From: Heliocidaris erythrogramma
Lineage: Eukaryota > Echinodermata > Echinoidea > Camarodonta > Echinometridae
Direction: 5' to 3'
Length of the DNA stretch: 64,000 nucleotides
Assembly: GCA_025617745.1 (NCBI GenBank)
Contig: CM046855.1
Location: 18,879,880 to 18,943,879, forward strand
Below the pieces are notes generated by a model. The model was not told the DNA's origin. It was given only the letters and a program-made list of their open reading frames with translations, and made no database searches. Below, piece by piece: positions 1 to 14,050 of this stretch (positions are counted from its first letter, which is position 1; each line of letters opens with the position of its first letter). The position numbers were made by a program, and so were the translations under genes.

Positions 1-979
1 ATTGTTATTTCTAGAACATGACTGTATGGCTACATGACTAATCTATAACCAAGCAAAACAGCCGAACTAATAATAACCAGGATAAAAAAGAAAATCCTTT
101 TATAGGTTATAATTTGCGGGGTTAGGATGTCCGAGATTCGTTCCAAATATTTCTTCATAATTTTCAATTATACTTTTGATTTAATATAATTCTTGTATTC
201 ATTTTAGTGTCATAACCAACAGCACAACGAGTCATAGATATTTGTGAGTGAGGGAAGTGTTTGGACAGGTTTAATTCTTTAATTCACGCATAAACTATTG
301 ATTTGTATATTTGAAGACATTTCACATTTACTTCAGTTAATATTATAAGACAGGCTGTTTAACTTTGCACATGCTTTAACATTATAGCTCTGTTTACCTT
401 TTTGAAAGTTGGCTTCAAGACATCTACTAAACAATATTGTTTTGCAAGGTTGCATTGTGACCGAGCGATCAATTTTTTGAAAATATCTCCTTAATAATTC
501 CTTTGAAATTAATGCTTCATAATGATTGAAAGAGTCAGTTACTATAAATCACCTTCTTTTTAAAGCTGATGAACAGGGGGGTTGTCATTGGCGCATTGTG
601 CCCCCTGGCTAAGTCTATGATAATGAAAGATCTTTTAAAGGAAAAATTGCCACAAAAGGGGGAAACCCCTCAGAGTTTTAGAGAGTCACTTGTCCTTGCC
701 TTCATGTAGGAATCAAGCCAAGCTATATGTATTCTCAAATTTGGGGTTAATTTCTTTACTACTAAACTCTGTTTGAACATTATAACTGAACACCTTTCCC
801 AAATCAAAACCATTTAATTTAAATTCAAAAGTTCCTTGCCCTTCACTACATCTAGACATTAGAGCAAATTCTTCATCACATGACAAATACACACATAGTA
901 CATAGGTCACTATTAATGACAGTGTAATAAACACTATTCTGTCACAATGGCAAAGGTTCTGACGTCAAGCTGTACTTAC
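1..979 (-). other. TECPR2 intron 4 (partial)
   Basis: This lies 5' on the plus strand of the GT donor at 979-978 and is intronic for the minus-strand gene. It is AT-rich and shows no exon with matching phase. A short G/C-rich fragment near 576-612 (GGGGGG...CCCCCT) resembles the ends of hAT-like repeats seen elsewhere in the window, but no partner end was found. Confidence 0.6.
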
Positions 980-3900
980 GACTTCCTGGGTTGTTGTCCG
1001 ACCTGAGTTATCTTGTTATCATCCTCAGGTGTACAGATGATGGTGCGTGCTGTCGTTGAAACAAGAAGCTTCTTGTGGGCATAGCTGAGCTGGACCACAG
1101 CTTCCTCCTCTTTTACCACACATGATGCTTGGCATTGATTCTATGAAAATGGACAGAGATTGCATTGAATCATTACGAACAGTACATGGGACGTTTTAAT
1201 TTATTAGAAAAATAAGCCAGTTCGGGGTTAGCGCATGGTACAAATGACCCCAAATATCCACAGATATTTTAGACATGGAGGGTCCCTTTATGTGCACTTC
1301 AGAAAAATAACTCTGGGAGTGATAGAGGTGCCTCATGAATAGCTTTTGTTTCCCCCTTTAAAAAGAATACTTCCACCTGGATATCATGGAATGCACCATT
1401 AGTGCATAATTGAATAATGATTACATGACATTCATGAGCACATATCGAATATTAGTGTCAGTGGGTTTTAGAATTTGGTACAGATGACCTTTATCTGCTC
1501 ATGCTCATGCTCAGATTGCATCTCCGAAGTGGCTTATACCTTTGGCTTGGGGCAAGGAATGATTTTCTTCACATGTTTTCCTATGTCTCATTGTTTGTGA
1601 AATTGTAGAAATTCATCAGAAACTAAACCACTTTTACTTTAATACCAACTACTGTAAAAAAAAAATTAAAAAAAAAGAAGAAGAGGAAGAAGAAGAAGAA
1701 AATATGTTTATTTGATGCACTATTCACTATATTTCTTGTTTTATTGACTATTCTTTCATGCCCTGTTACCTTCATTATCATCCACTCAGGCCATATTCAT
1801 AGCAGAATACATGACTCCCAACACTAGTCCTATGTCAGGTTTCATACAATTTCTTGTTCCTAGTATCCAGAAGAAAAAAATATTTTGGGTCTATAAACAC
1901 AACAAGCCCTCCCCCCCCCCCCCCCCCTTAACATTTCACAATATTTTGGGTCTGGAGTAAAATTGGGAGAGGGAGGGGGTTAAAGTATACTATGTAACAT
2001 GCAGTATCAAGTCTTATTTAAATGAATGGAATACATCAATAAATGATAACATACCTCATAGAAATCTACAGTAGTCTGAACCACTTTACCCTGGCTGTCC
2101 CCAGTGAAGAGTTTCATGCCATTACTACTCCATTCCATGCATGTCACTGGGGTGGTCTGGTGCAAGTTCTCTATCACAAATTTCTTGGCCTAGTGATGAA
2201 AAGAAGACAAATTTGTTAGAGCTAGGCTACACTGATTTGCAATAATGTAGACAAGATGAGAGAAGAAAACAGAGCAAGAAGAACAAGAAGAATGACAAGG
2301 AGGACACGAATGGGTAGAAGGAGATGGAGAACAAGATGATGAAGAGCAGGAGAAGAACAACATGATGAAAAGAAGATCAAGAAGGATGAAAAGAAGATCA
2401 AGAAGGATGAGAAGAAGAACTAGCACATCAATGATGTGGTGCTCATCCGGCATCCAGCAAATAAATTCAAGCAATTTGTACTTTGAACAGAGTAGACACT
2501 GTAATGAATACATGAAATGTACATGTATTGGTTACATGCATGTACAGATGATGAAGTGCCTATTGCAAATCTGGCTAAATGTGGTTTTGGAAGGAGACAG
2601 TGACATATAGATATGAATGAAAGTCTGGAAATTGACAACTCAAGTTCAAGTGCTATGAGGAAAGGCCTCTAGTAGCTGCAGCAGTTGGTAAAATTATTGG
2701 CGTGGCATCGGCGCCGTGCACAGCACAAAACAACATGAAATGTTGAAGAAAAAAATGTCAAAATATAGAGGTTACTTTACAAAATACACATAATGGACTT
2801 CTTTCAACAATTTTCTTACATCAGTAACAGCATTTCACCTTGAAAACTAGGGCCGAAAGGGTGAACTAGTTCTCTATTGCAGCCTGTAGAACTCAGGAGT
2901 AGTACCACGTCCACACACACCGATGGGTGCTATGCCAAAACTCATTATTGTGTAATACAATAAAGAGTGCATAAGCTTTTTTTGTGATCTTTTTAATAAA
3001 TTTCGCATAAATTTCAAAATTCTGTGTAGAAGTTCAATGAACCTCATGAAAGTCTTTCAGATGGAACAAAAAAAATTGAAATCGGTCAATAAATGAGGAA
3101 GGAGAAGCAATTTTTGTGATTTTTGAATAAATATTGAATAAATATCACATAAATTAGCTAAATTTTTTTTGTAAACAAAATTTCAAAATCCCGTGTAGAA
3201 GTTCAATGAACCTCATGAAAGTCTTTCAGATGGAACAAAAAAAATTGAAATCGGTCAATAAATGAAGGAGAAGCAATTTTTGTGATTTTTGAGAAATGCG
3301 CATAAATTAGCATATTTAATGAGTTTCAAAATTCTGTGTAGAAGTTTCGAATCCCCCACCTAGTGCTATCATATAAAGCAAACGGAATTAAAATCGGGTA
3401 AGAAATGGCGAAGAAGAAGCATTTTGAAATTGCGGACGGACGACGGACAGATGGACGGACGGACGCCACGGCATAAGCTCATCTGGCCCATTCGGGCCGG
3501 ATGAGCTAAAAACAGGATAAAGGAGGGGAAGACTAAAACCAGGCAGGAGAATTATCAAGTTACAGAAAAAGAAAAAAGAAGGAGAAAACAATGATAAAGA
3601 AATTGAGAGGAACATTATGAGAACAGACGTTCTCCACATTTCTCTTGTATCAGGAAAAAAAAGCAGACAATGGACTGAATTAAGAAGAGGAATACTTTGG
3701 AGTTGAGTGCATTTTTAACATTTTACTTTTCTGTCACCATGCACACAAACATGAAACAAAACCAAGTTTTAATGTTACTAGAAATGTCATGACATTTATT
3801 GTGGATTACATTACACTGATGAAGGAAAGAAGGAAGGAAGGAAGGAAAGGACACCAAAGCATGTGTAATTCTTAACCTATGTCATTCAATAACAAATTCA

Positions 3901-6900
3901 ATGAAAAGGTGAGAATGCGAATAGAGCAAGAAAAAAAAAGAGGTAAATCCTGAATTCGTAATCAACATGAAAATAAGAATGTGGAATGAGAATGATATGC
4001 ATGCCAGTACATTGCATCTCTTATGTTACATATCAAATACAAAATAGATCAATATTTGTACAAATTTATGGATTGTAATTTGCTTCAGATAAGATAATCA
4101 AATTTTCTAATTTGAGACTGAAAGAAATAATATTATCTCCTTTCCAGAAAAAGGCATGATAATATCCATAAAAAAGAGGCTAAACAATTATAATATTCAT
4201 ACTTTGGACTTTAGCTTCCATTGCACAAACAATGCAACTTTTGCAACTATTTAGACAAAGTAATGTTCCATAGAATTTCTATTTTCAATATATAGCATTT
4301 GTTTGCTTTTGACACTGAGCTGAGTACTAATTCTACAATTCGTCAGCCTTATGCCAAAAGGGCCTTAAGGCCACAGACTTTATACAGTGGTAAGGCCCTT
4401 TTGGCATAAGGCCGACGAATTATGCAGCTACATGTATGTCCAAGTAGTCAAAATTGTTAACATTTGTGAATACCCTGCAGGTCACTATAATACATAAAGT
4501 GACATTTTTAAACAGGACTTTAAACTTACATTTAGTAGGTACTTAAAGGAGAATTACGCTCAAAAATAAAGACGATAGTGTTCAAAGGTGTTATTTATTC
4601 CTACTTGTTAGACTATATGGCTTCGCGTCAAAATATACGAGATCGATACGAATCAAATTTTTCTGAGCAAAATTTACCATCTGCTAGCAATATGTATCGT
4701 CTGCTAGCAGCACATGGGGGCTGCCATTTTGTTTATGTGTACAAGAAGATTTTCTTAATCCAAATGCTCAATTGCCTTTTTCAAGATTAAAAACCCATTT
4801 GAGATTAAAAATATAGAATAGATATGTCAATTTATTTTTAAACTGAAGATTTCCTTATATATTTCTGTTGAAAATCGATATTCGCTTAATAGAAATCTAT
4901 TTTCTCGATACTGGACGTATGGGACGGAGCAAATTAATTCAAATTTTATGGATGCTTCTTCCCTGAGTATCTATAGCGGCAAACTATGCATTCACCTGCT
5001 TTCGGATAATGGGACTTGAAAAGTCAGAATGCATGCTGCATATATTATGTTCTGCTCTGTTTGGCAAACCCAAGAAAATAGATTTTTGTTAAGCAAAACC
5101 AGACAATTTAAAAGTATCATTATAAAGATTTAATTTTTATAATACATGTAAACACCCACTTTATATTTTCCGTCACATATGGGATTTTAGGTAATGAAGA
5201 AAATCAATTTAGGATTTTGATTCAAAATATCTTCCTGACTGGAACATTTCTCAATGGTTCATGTACAACTCCAAATCAGCAAGAAAATGGCAGCCCCCAT
5301 GTAAATGAGTAGGAGACGATACCGGGTGTTGGAATATCTTTATTTAAACCCTTTTCTGATATCTTATTAGAAAATGATTTAGGCCAATAAGTAGGAATAT
5401 ATTACACCTTCCAATATAAGTAAATTTGTAATCAGGGCTTAATTCTCCTTTAAATTTGAATTATACTGAAGAATGTGGAATTTAAGTGACAGAATTTGAT
5501 GAAAATGTGATTTGCAGATATCTACTGGCTCCCTCCCCTACATGTACATGCTCATGCTGGTCCTGTTTTTCATATATATGCATCAATGAAATGGTCATAC
5601 ATCTGTGGCATATACTGGTACATTGAATCATAAGGGAGGAGAGAAATACATTAGACAAACAATACATTCAAACCCTAAATACTACCTTAATACTTCACGT
5701 ACCCACATAGTATGAAAGAGATTAAAAACTAACACAAAGATTATCCGACTTCTACTGATAAACAATTCATGAAGTACATCTTTCATGATGACCTAGTATT
5801 TTTATGAGTTATAGTTTATAGTATCCTTCTTCACCTTTAGAGTTTCCTCTTATAGCTATGACTTCACATGGTAAGGACTTTATACTTTCTATATTACCCA
5901 CATAAACACTACAGAGGTATGGGCTCACATGATCTATATATCTTAAAGTGATTAGGTAACTTTGTGGAGGCTTGGTAAAATATGAGCTGTCCGGCTTTAC
6001 ATGCTATCAGTGTATGTAATATGGTGTAAAAGTGAAGCTCATGGGGAAAACAGCACTTCAAAATCATCATGTGCTTCACAAAACTAAACATATGCAAGTG
6101 ACCTGAAATGCCAGACTCATTTCCCCCCATTGACTCAGTGTTAGACTAAAGCGTATGGCCATACGCTTTTGTAAATGGGAGTATTCAGTCATAGATATCT
6201 TTAATTAATAGCATTATATAGTTTAAAACCTTTCTATGCCTGGCTATTTATCCTTCTGAACATCATTATACAAGACAGACATCAAAATTGAACAATTTAT
6301 TTAATCAAGCCTCCACAAACTTACCGAATGCCTTTAACAAAGCTGCTCACAAACCATGAATATCATACCTGTTCCTCTCCATTTTTAGATATTGTTTCAT
6401 TTCATTATTACTCATTCTTCTTGCAAAGTAACGATTGCGATGTGGCAAGGTGCATGCTCAGGGCCGGCTTTTTACATTAGGTCGAATGTACACCATGCAA
6501 AATAAAATGGCATTGCATTGGCATAGCCATGTATATGGAATTGACAAGAACTGATTCACTATAAAATTGATACAGCCAAAATGACTACTTTTCAGCAGCT
6601 CTTTGTAATGCACATAAAACAAATCATGTAGAGAAATTTGGAGAATGATCTAACATTAACAACATCAAGTCATAAAAATAAGCAAAATACATATAACACC
6701 ATTTGTTGTTTTAATAACAAATAAATGAGCAGAATTAATAAAATAATTAGGGTTTAGGCTAAGAAAAACCTTGAAGTAGGCTAATATGTAACAATAAAAT
6801 AAGTTTACCTGCACAGAATGTCCATGTGACCTCGATGGAAGTAACAAGATTTCAACATGTCCATTGGAAGTCCCCACAGCCAGTTGGTGATCCAGACAAG

Positions 6901-9900
6901 TCAAGAGCTTCACACTGGTTACCTGGCAGTACTTATCCTACAACAAAAACAGTTTTGAAAATAGGAAAATATGATTATTTGAATAATAATTATCATAAAT
7001 TCTGACATTTTAAATGTACGTGAAGTGTGAAATTGACAAGACTTTTTATTGCCTTTTTGAAGGACCTAGTCAAAAATGTAATGTTATATTACTTGAATCA
7101 AGTTACGTAAAATGCTGTGAAAAGGAACAGTCAGGGTGACCAGGAACAAAAATTAGAAACAAAATTTGAAATCCCCCCCCCCCCCCCAAGGAATATTCAC
7201 AATAAATTGAAATTATATGAAAATGGTGTGCATCATTCCTGGGGAATTTTAAAAAATACGTTTCATAGCAACTTCTCCAATGCAAAGGTAAATTCAATGA
7301 AAATCTTTAACAAAAACACAAACCATATCAATGGGTAAATTTGGTTTTCAATTAAACCACAGCATTTCCACATCGCATTGACGTATGTTATCATGTGATG
7401 GTCATAGATTAAGTTTAATCTGCTGCTATAATTACAGGATGTACAAGAAGATTTATATTCCATTGCATTTAAATAAAGGCCTTTTCAAAATGTACTGTGC
7501 ATCCTTAATTCAGAATGTTTCATAATTACATCAGTGTTTGAGACATTATGATAACCAATATTTTACAAATAAACATTACGGGCAATATTTTTCTAAAAAT
7601 TAACTTTAATTTTGGCAGTTTCTCTTGATATACATGTATATACACACACAGTCACACAAAAAACACCACTAAAAGGAGTAAATAAAAGGCAAACTCAATT
7701 TTCTTGTCAAACAATGATGTTAAATGATCTTTGAAGGTTTGCATGGTGGTGTAGATAACGTGGATAAGGTTTACGGTTCACCATGTGTTAGTCATGATAA
7801 GGAATGTTGGGGGTATTGAAATGAGGGTAGAGAATGATTAGAGAATGATGAGAGAAGGGGAGAAAAGGAGAAATTGATAGTCGAGAAAGAAACAATTAAG
7901 GAATAAGAAGTTATCTTTCGTGAGAGTGAAGTCCTTAGAAGGACTGTAAACCAGATGAGAAAGGTGGCTGGAAGAGGAAGAGTAGATGAAGTGACGAGTC
8001 TCGGCGGTGGAGAATAGATCCGGTGAGAAATCTCGGCGATGAAGGGTAGGAGAGATGAGGCGTCTTGACGTTCCGGGCAGGTTGACTGCCCGTCATCATG
8101 TTTACAGTCCTTCTAAGAAATTCACTCTCACGAAAGATAACTTCTTATTCCTTGTTTCTTTCTCGACTACCGGTATAAATTTCTCCTTTTCTCCCCTTCT
8201 CTCATCATTCTCTACCCTCATTTCAATACCCCAACAGTCCTTATCAGGACTAACACATGGTGAATCGTAAACCTTATCCACGTTAATAATGTTAAAATTT
8301 GAATTTAGAGCCCATAAGTGTCAAGGTTTTAATGGATACTTCTGCAAATGGCCTACATGTAGCTACAGGGGCATAGGGAAGTGGGGAAATAATAATGGTG
8401 CTCACCCCCCCCCCCCCTTCACCCTCTCTTGATGCCAGAACCTCCTTAACCCTTTTGAGACAAGTGACCACATTTTGTGGTTTGACTCTATAACTTTTGA
8501 TTCAGAGCTCTAAAATATATATACCAGATGCAATTGAGTAGAAAGAGCAAAAAAATTCTGCACATAGCCACACACTATGTCCATTTTTATTGTATGACCA
8601 TATTGCATTTGATACCAGGAATTTTAAAAACGAGAATAAGCTTTAAAATCCTTAAATTGGCAGCATATTGACATATTGAGATGTTCAAAAACATTAACTT
8701 TCATAAAAAATTAATTAACAAAATATTGAGCCATGTATATTGTTTTCAAAAACATTACACCTTATTGGAACCCTGCATCACTAAAGGAAAAATATTGTTG
8801 TTGCCAATTTGAAGAACAAAATGTGACCAATTTAGCCCTTAAATAATTCCTGTCCTGAAAGGGTTAATGACTGGACCCAAGCTTCATTGACAACTGCTAT
8901 AAATTTTACACCTAGTATTCTCCTTCCTATACCCTTTTCATTAGAAGTAGAAGTGGGCTTGGTCTGGACTTAAGCCCTCACCGGAAGTGGGTTGACTTGT
9001 AAATTCCGTAATATGAATGCTATCCACGATAGTTGAAGCCGATCAGCATAAGGAAAGATAGAGAGATAATTAAGATAGGATAAAAACAAAGAATAAAATA
9101 AGGAATGATAGAAAGAAAAGAAAGAAAAGAAGATAGAATGACAAAAACAAAAAATAACATAAGGAAGAATGGAAGATAGAAAGAAAAGAAAATAAAATGA
9201 AAAACAAAGAATTACATAAGGAAAGATAGAAGGAAAAATAAAGAAAATAAGGAAAGACAGAATGAGAAGAAGATAGTAGAAAAAACAAAGAATAACAAGA
9301 TAAAAGAAAAGAAGATAAGAAGGATAAAAACAAAGAATAACAAAGAAAATAAAGAAGATAGAACAAAACAAAGCACCTTATAAATAGCGCAGGAACTGGG
9401 GGCAGCAGAAACCATGGAAACAAATGCCTATGGCAGATGCGATGCGGCTTTGCTGCTGTAATATGAAAACGGACTAGTTACCCAAAAAGAACACTGAACG
9501 ATCGATAGAATCAGACAGTTGCAAACACCATTGTTATCAAATGATTGATTTGAGTCATACAGCCTTCATGGTCTACAGTACTTGTGAGTACAAATATAAC
9601 AAGGCCAAGAACTTCAAATTCATTTCATTATATAATTTACAACAGGGCCATTCATTATCTCTTACAGATAATGTCGAGGAATCTACTCTCAATTCACATG
9701 TATGACTTTAAGAGGCCTACATTCCATTAAGGATGGGAATTGTAGTGTGATACATAGCCTATATTGATCTGTACAGACTTGCTGGTACAATGTATGTCAA
9801 TACAACTCTACTGGTAATCCTGGTCTCAAATGGTTTTGATAAGTAGGATTCCTAAACCTCAGCTCTCTTGTGTTAGATATTTTTGATAACCTGTCATAGG

Positions 9901-11294
9901 CTTATTATTTAAAAAGAGAGAGTTAAATTAATCAATTAATACTGAATGATAGTGCTTGAATTATTTCCAAATTAACAATATTTCGTTTCTGTCTTATAAC
10001 TTTTCAATATCCTGAGAAATCCAAATTCCCAATAAAAATCAGAATTTATACAAATGTAAGGCTCATAATCTATTTCAAATTATGTAGAGTAGCTATCATG
10101 CTTAATAAGTTTTGGGCCAGCAAATTCATCCTAAACTGTACTGTAAACTGTAATACCAAATGAAAGTATGATGTAGGCCTACTAAAAAAGTCTTCTTTAG
10201 CTCACATATCTTTAGCAATCTTTTCCTTAAAGACAGCTTAAAAATAATGAACTTTTCAAGACCGATGGGCAACTCAGACTACTCACATTATTATTTCTAG
10301 ATCATGTATGTACACAGAATAAATCTATCACCAGAGGTTGATAATTGTTTTCTGAAAAAGTAAAAACAAAAAAAAATGGTCCGCTGATGTCATCAAGAGG
10401 TCATCAAGAGGTCAGAGATAGTAATACCAATACCAGAAACTATGATGTGGGAAGTATTTCTTTCCTATAACAATTGATGTTTTATCAATTATCTGTAGCA
10501 CTGGCACAAAACACATGAAAGGTTATTAACATGTATATATGTGCTATGCGTGCTAATAAAGAAAAACAATGACATGAATTCCCCAAATTTTATACCTTTG
10601 ACTGATAACTAATTCATTTAATGAATGAAACTATTAGTCATGAGAAAAGTGTTACAAACAAGTTTGTGATACAAAGTTCTGTCTGTAGGCACAGATATGC
10701 CTCAATAGGCCATTTTCTTAATGCATTAAAATTTAATGCTTAGTTGCTTACCTCTTTGTCAAACTCCTAGTAATCAACTATTACATCCACCTGTTACAAG
10801 TCATTGTATTTCATTAGTCAGAATGCAGATTGCATGTACATTAAGTGTTGCTAGGTTGGGCAAGCCAAAATGTTTGTCCAACCTAACAAAGCCCAATTCA
10901 TGCAATTCACATTCAGACTGTTGAAAAAGAATGATAGATGTACTTGTAGTTAGCTTTTTACAGGTGAATGCAATAGTTTGTCACTAGGCAAAAATTGGAA
11001 ATACATTACGAAAAGTACAAGGCAATGATGAATGAGAAAAAGTTTTCTTACTTCACATCTCAACTTTGCCAACTGCTGCTCCTGTCTGTCAAACACATAC
11101 ACGATAGAGATGTTCGATCCCAGCACTATGAATTCACTGCTTGCATCCACGCAAGTCAACTCCACATCAATATTGGACTGACTGAGAGTGAGTACTCGCT
11201 GAGCCTTCTTGGGAAGCAGCCTGAAGAGGGAATCCAAAGGGGCATACTCTCTAAGAGTTACAAGGTCCAGGATAGATACTGGCCTCACCGCCAT
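980..11294 (-). CDS. TECPR2: TECPR2, first four coding exons (gene continues past left edge)
   Basis: Tectonin beta-propeller repeat protein 2, a cytosolic scaffold that binds ATG8-family proteins and supports autophagy and COPII/ER exit sites. Minus-strand coding exons are 11294-11052 (residues 1-81), 6937-6809 (82-124), 2189-2055 (125-169) and 1140-980 (170-222 plus two bases); each has AG/GT borders and the phases join. The spliced N-terminus follows vertebrate TECPR2 from memory: VTLREYAPLDSLF, then LGSNISIVYVF, VKLLTCLDHQLAVGTSNG, WSSNGMKLFTGDSQGKV and VGQQPRKS. These are the first WD-type blades; the central region and the C-terminal TECPR repeats would lie left of base 1. The ATG sits two bases after an acceptor (ending CAACAG), so at least one non-coding 5' exon must exist upstream, toward 23 kb. 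The gene is divergent from STYX. Exon calls are firm; the 5' UTR exon was not located. Confidence 0.93.
2240..2440 (+). repeat. Purine-rich (AGAAGA) low-complexity tract
   Basis: A run of irregular GAA/AGA/GAT triplets inside TECPR2 intron 3. It opens short ORFs on both strands with no family resemblance; they are composition artefacts. A second such tract is at 1658-1703, and an 18-base-scale C tract is at about 1906-1928. Confidence 0.8.
2847..3507 (-). mobile_element. Helentron-like element D with internal tandem repeats
   Basis: Read on the minus strand. The 5' end is a strong hairpin at 3507-3476 whose arms begin AGCTCATC and end GATGAGCT, with GGCCC/GGGCC at the tip. It is followed by GTCCGTCC-rich sequence (3480-3430) and then two and a half diverged monomers sharing TGTAGAAGTTCAATGAACCT (starts near 3022, 3192 and 3334, spacing about 170 and 143). 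The minus-strand 3' end is CTAG followed by TTTT at 2850-2847. This layout matches elements A, B and C in this window. Assignment to the Helentron/HINE type is inference from hairpin, tandem core and CTAG end; no Rep/helicase coding is present. Confidence 0.55.
4337..4421. repeat. Short palindromic repeat (about 33-bp arms)
   Basis: AATTCGTC...GCCTTATGCC on the left returns as GGCATAAGG...GACGAATT on the right around a loop of about 20 bases. It lies in TECPR2 intron 3 and is probably a tiny MITE or solo foldback. No target duplication is visible. Confidence 0.75.
4543..5453. mobile_element. TTAA-flanked MITE, about 0.9 kb (family 1)
   Basis: TTAA at 4543-4546 and 5450-5453 flank inverted ends AGGAGAATTACGC and GCTTAATTCTCCT. 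An inner inverted pair, CATGGGGGCTGCCATTTT near 4714 and its complement near 5284, shows that the inversion extends well inside. A TTAA target is typical of piggyBac-type transposases. There is no transposase ORF, so it is non-autonomous. Confidence 0.7.
5943..6337. mobile_element. TTAA-flanked MITE, 0.4 kb (family 2)
   Basis: TTAA at 5943-5946 and 6334-6337 flank inverted ends of about 33 bp that share GGTAA and TTTGTGGAGGCTTG. A perfect 22-bp palindrome, arms AAAGCGTATGG, sits almost at the centre (6148-6169). It lies in TECPR2 intron 3 and is non-coding. Confidence 0.7.
7756..8285. mobile_element. Foldback element with about 200-bp inverted arms
   Basis: The left arm (7758 to about 7955) and right arm (about 8095 to 8283) are near-perfect inverted copies, starting ACGTGGATAAGG and ending CCTTATCCACGT, with TA on both outer sides. 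The loop of about 140 bp carries CGG-rich sequence. The ORF at 8055-8270 is simply the right arm read through. It sits in TECPR2 intron 1 and is a TA-target non-autonomous element (inference). Confidence 0.8.
9060..9372. repeat. Purine-rich AAAGAA low-complexity tract
   Basis: About 310 bases of A/G sequence with repeated GAAAGAAAAGAA and ATAAGGAA. The complementary reading gives three overlapping Phe/Leu/Ser-rich ORFs that are composition artefacts. The rest of TECPR2 intron 1 (8286-11051) shows no other feature I can support. Confidence 0.8.
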
Positions 11295-11296
11295 CC

Positions 11297-13668
11297 CTGT
11301 TGGATAAAAAAATGAATGGTTTACTTCCTTAATAATTACAATAAAAATGTTCTCTAATTAGTTTTCATACACCTATCTACTACAGTATTTGAGATTACAT
11401 AATTTTCATTGTTTTCGTTATCCATTGCACTTGTATCATTTTGTCTTGATAACAGCAGCTCAATGTACATGTAACTTACAGAGAAGATCTCCATGTAACT
11501 CGATATCAACATACAGTACTGGTCAAAAGTTTCAGTAACCCTGGATTTTGTGAAAAGCTTTTACATCAGTTTTTATTTCCTGTAAAATGACCTTCTCTAG
11601 GCTCTCAAAAACATTATTACAGGTTTCATTACTTTACAAGATTATCCTGTAAACACCTGTAAACATAGAACCTGTAAAAATCAGTTTTAAACATAGAGTC
11701 ATAGACTTATTATTCCTTTTCCAGTAATCCAGTTTCTATCAAAAGATTCACAAAAAGATGTTTGACCCAACTGCTGATCACATGTATGATCATTGTCCTC
11801 CCCCCCCCCCCTTCCCACTCTTCATTCATTCTCAATACTCACTTAAACCAACTGGAGATCTCATGTATTCTTCTTCTTCTTCTTCTTCTTCTTCTTTCTC
11901 TGTTTGATATTCCCATCCCATTATTACATACTGAACAGCACTGATCACAAAATATAGAATGACCAAGTACTTCTAGTTACAACGTCATTTGGTGTATCCT
12001 TCTGTTAGTACAGAAGTTGGTCGTCAAGTTTTGTTTTGGCTAAACATCAAAAATAGCATAGTGGGTGAACCTACATGTACATGTACCACCAGATAACCAA
12101 TAAGGATAGAGTGACAGTAGAGCAAGAGAGAGAGAAAGAAAGGGAAGGAAATGAGGAGGTAAGAGGTAAAGAAGGGGGGGGGGGAGAAAGTGAGTGTGTA
12201 CATTGCACATAGAATCCTATTCTTTACCTTGCACACATCTCTTTCATTATACATGTAATTCAATACTCAGAAACTTGTACCACTTAAAAAGCACTAACCC
12301 ATTAATGACAGTGCCAAATATATCTCAGGATCAGATTCATAGAAAATGTAAGTTATATGAAAATCAAACTGTATTCAAAGAGAAGAAAATTAAATCAAGA
12401 ACAAGCATACTAATGACATACACAATTCAGGGAATTATAATCAAAGTAAAAAAATCACAAAAATCAGAGGAAGTCGGAATGGGGAGGGAGAGAGAGAGAG
12501 AGAGAGAAAGCAGGAAACTGAAGGAAGTATACACTGTGCAACAAACTGCTCTTTATCATATTACACATTATATTACAAGAGTTTAACTTCTAGTAACCGA
12601 TATACACAAAGCTCCTTTCTTATTGTTAATACTGTCAACAAATCCAGCAATGCGTTTTAAGAAATTTTCTATTGTAAAGATCACTTCAGAGTTCAGACAT
12701 CTGTAAACAACAGAATTCCTACCTACCTGTATAATATATTAAATATATGATTGGATGTACACATACATGTAGGTAAAGATCTGTAGTAATCTACTTTTAA
12801 AATTCACAATTCTACTTCTTTTCTCGATATTCATACTGTATCTGGAGAGAATTTGCCAGAAAAATTTCATTAAAAACTACATGTGCCAACATGAAAATCA
12901 TTATCCACAACAGCTTCTCATTGATACCATGTTCCAAAATTTCAGATTGGTCAATTCAAAAATCAGTTTAATAATGCGGGGTGCTGTTGACTGTATTAGA
13001 TTCATGTGGATCCTGACTCAAACTGGCAAGTCTGAAGCTTGCAGGTATGAAAACTTTATTCAGAGAATAAAGCCTTGGTCAGTCACTGGTCATGGCTACA
13101 GGCCATCTCTCCTTCCTGTTCTCCACCTACTGGCGTTGGACAGGACAATTCCTTGTCCATGTCCGCCAGGACTGCTGACAACTACAATTGACAACCTTGC
13201 TCTTTTGTGTCCTCAAGTATAGAAATGAGATACCTGAAATCTACTCATATTTTCTCTAGGACCTCACCAAAATTGATATCCCTAAACTCTCTAATGAATA
13301 TTTGAAACTATCAATAGGCCTTTTTACTAATGTACACATACATAATTTATGCATGTTTTTCTCCAGAATCCCTAATTACCAACTATATAATTCACCTGAT
13401 ATGCATAAAGGCATCTCTATGGTGGAATCCATTTTGAATACATTAGTTGTTGCTAAGTCTGGCAAGCATCTGACAAGCTTTTGGGTCATCAAGAGCAATT
13501 TTTGTTCAAGAAGTATGCATAAAATTAGTAAACAAGTCTCTCCCAAATGATGTCGTCTATGTAACTCTAGAAACAATTCTTGTTTACCCCGACATCCCCA
13601 TCTTAAAGAGTTGTGATACAATGTAGATCCAAATCGATCAAAACTTAAAATTAATCGCAACTGTGTAC
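11297..13668. other. Upstream of TECPR2 first coding exon; no gene seen
   Basis: Probably intron or 5' flank of TECPR2. It contains a C tract near 11801, a (TTC)n microsatellite at 11869-11896 and a (GA)n run near 12488-12507. A fragment near 11513-11545 (ACAGTACTGGTCAAAAGTTT) looks like a Tc1/mariner-type terminal repeat with no partner found. A small stem-loop lies at about 13129-13168. Open frames at 12194, 12881 and 13302 have no family resemblance. Confidence 0.5.
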
Positions 13669-14050
13669 TTAAAGGGAAGGTTGAGTTCTGGGAAAGGTGA
13701 AAAATAATTTGTGAGCTTTCTCATTGGAAGAACATCATAGTAGAAATGTCCTGTGAAAAGATTTCTCTTCAAATGCCCTTATATTCAAAATATGATGAAA
13801 AATAGCGGAAATGTTTGAGCCGAACATTCATAACACATCTGAGTGCAGTTCCATATATACCCATTTCTGTGTGCGGTGCATGTGCTTTTGAGCGAGTTTG
13901 GATTGATTTCTTATCATTTTGATGATTCCTACATGTAAACCTCACAGTATACAACAATCCTTATTTAGCCATGATCAACCTTTTCCAATTACTCCTAGAC
14001 AGTTTATTCCACAATGTAATCGCATGACCAGAACTCAACTTTATCTTTAA
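13669..14050 (+). mobile_element. TTAA-flanked MITE (family 3, copy 1)
   Basis: TTAA at 13669-13672 and 14047-14050 flank inverted ends AGGGAAGGTTGAGTTCTG and CAGAACTCAACTTTATCT. The interior matches copies at 53318-53705 and 60072-60463: GAGCTTTCTCATT, GCCGAACATTCAT and TCTTATCATTTTGA occur in order in all three. Non-coding; piggyBac-type target. Confidence 0.8.

Noticed and set aside
8970-9423. Overlapping minus-strand ORFs of 67-133 codons
   Set aside because: Phe/Leu/Ser reading of a purine-rich tract; three frames open at once, as expected from composition.
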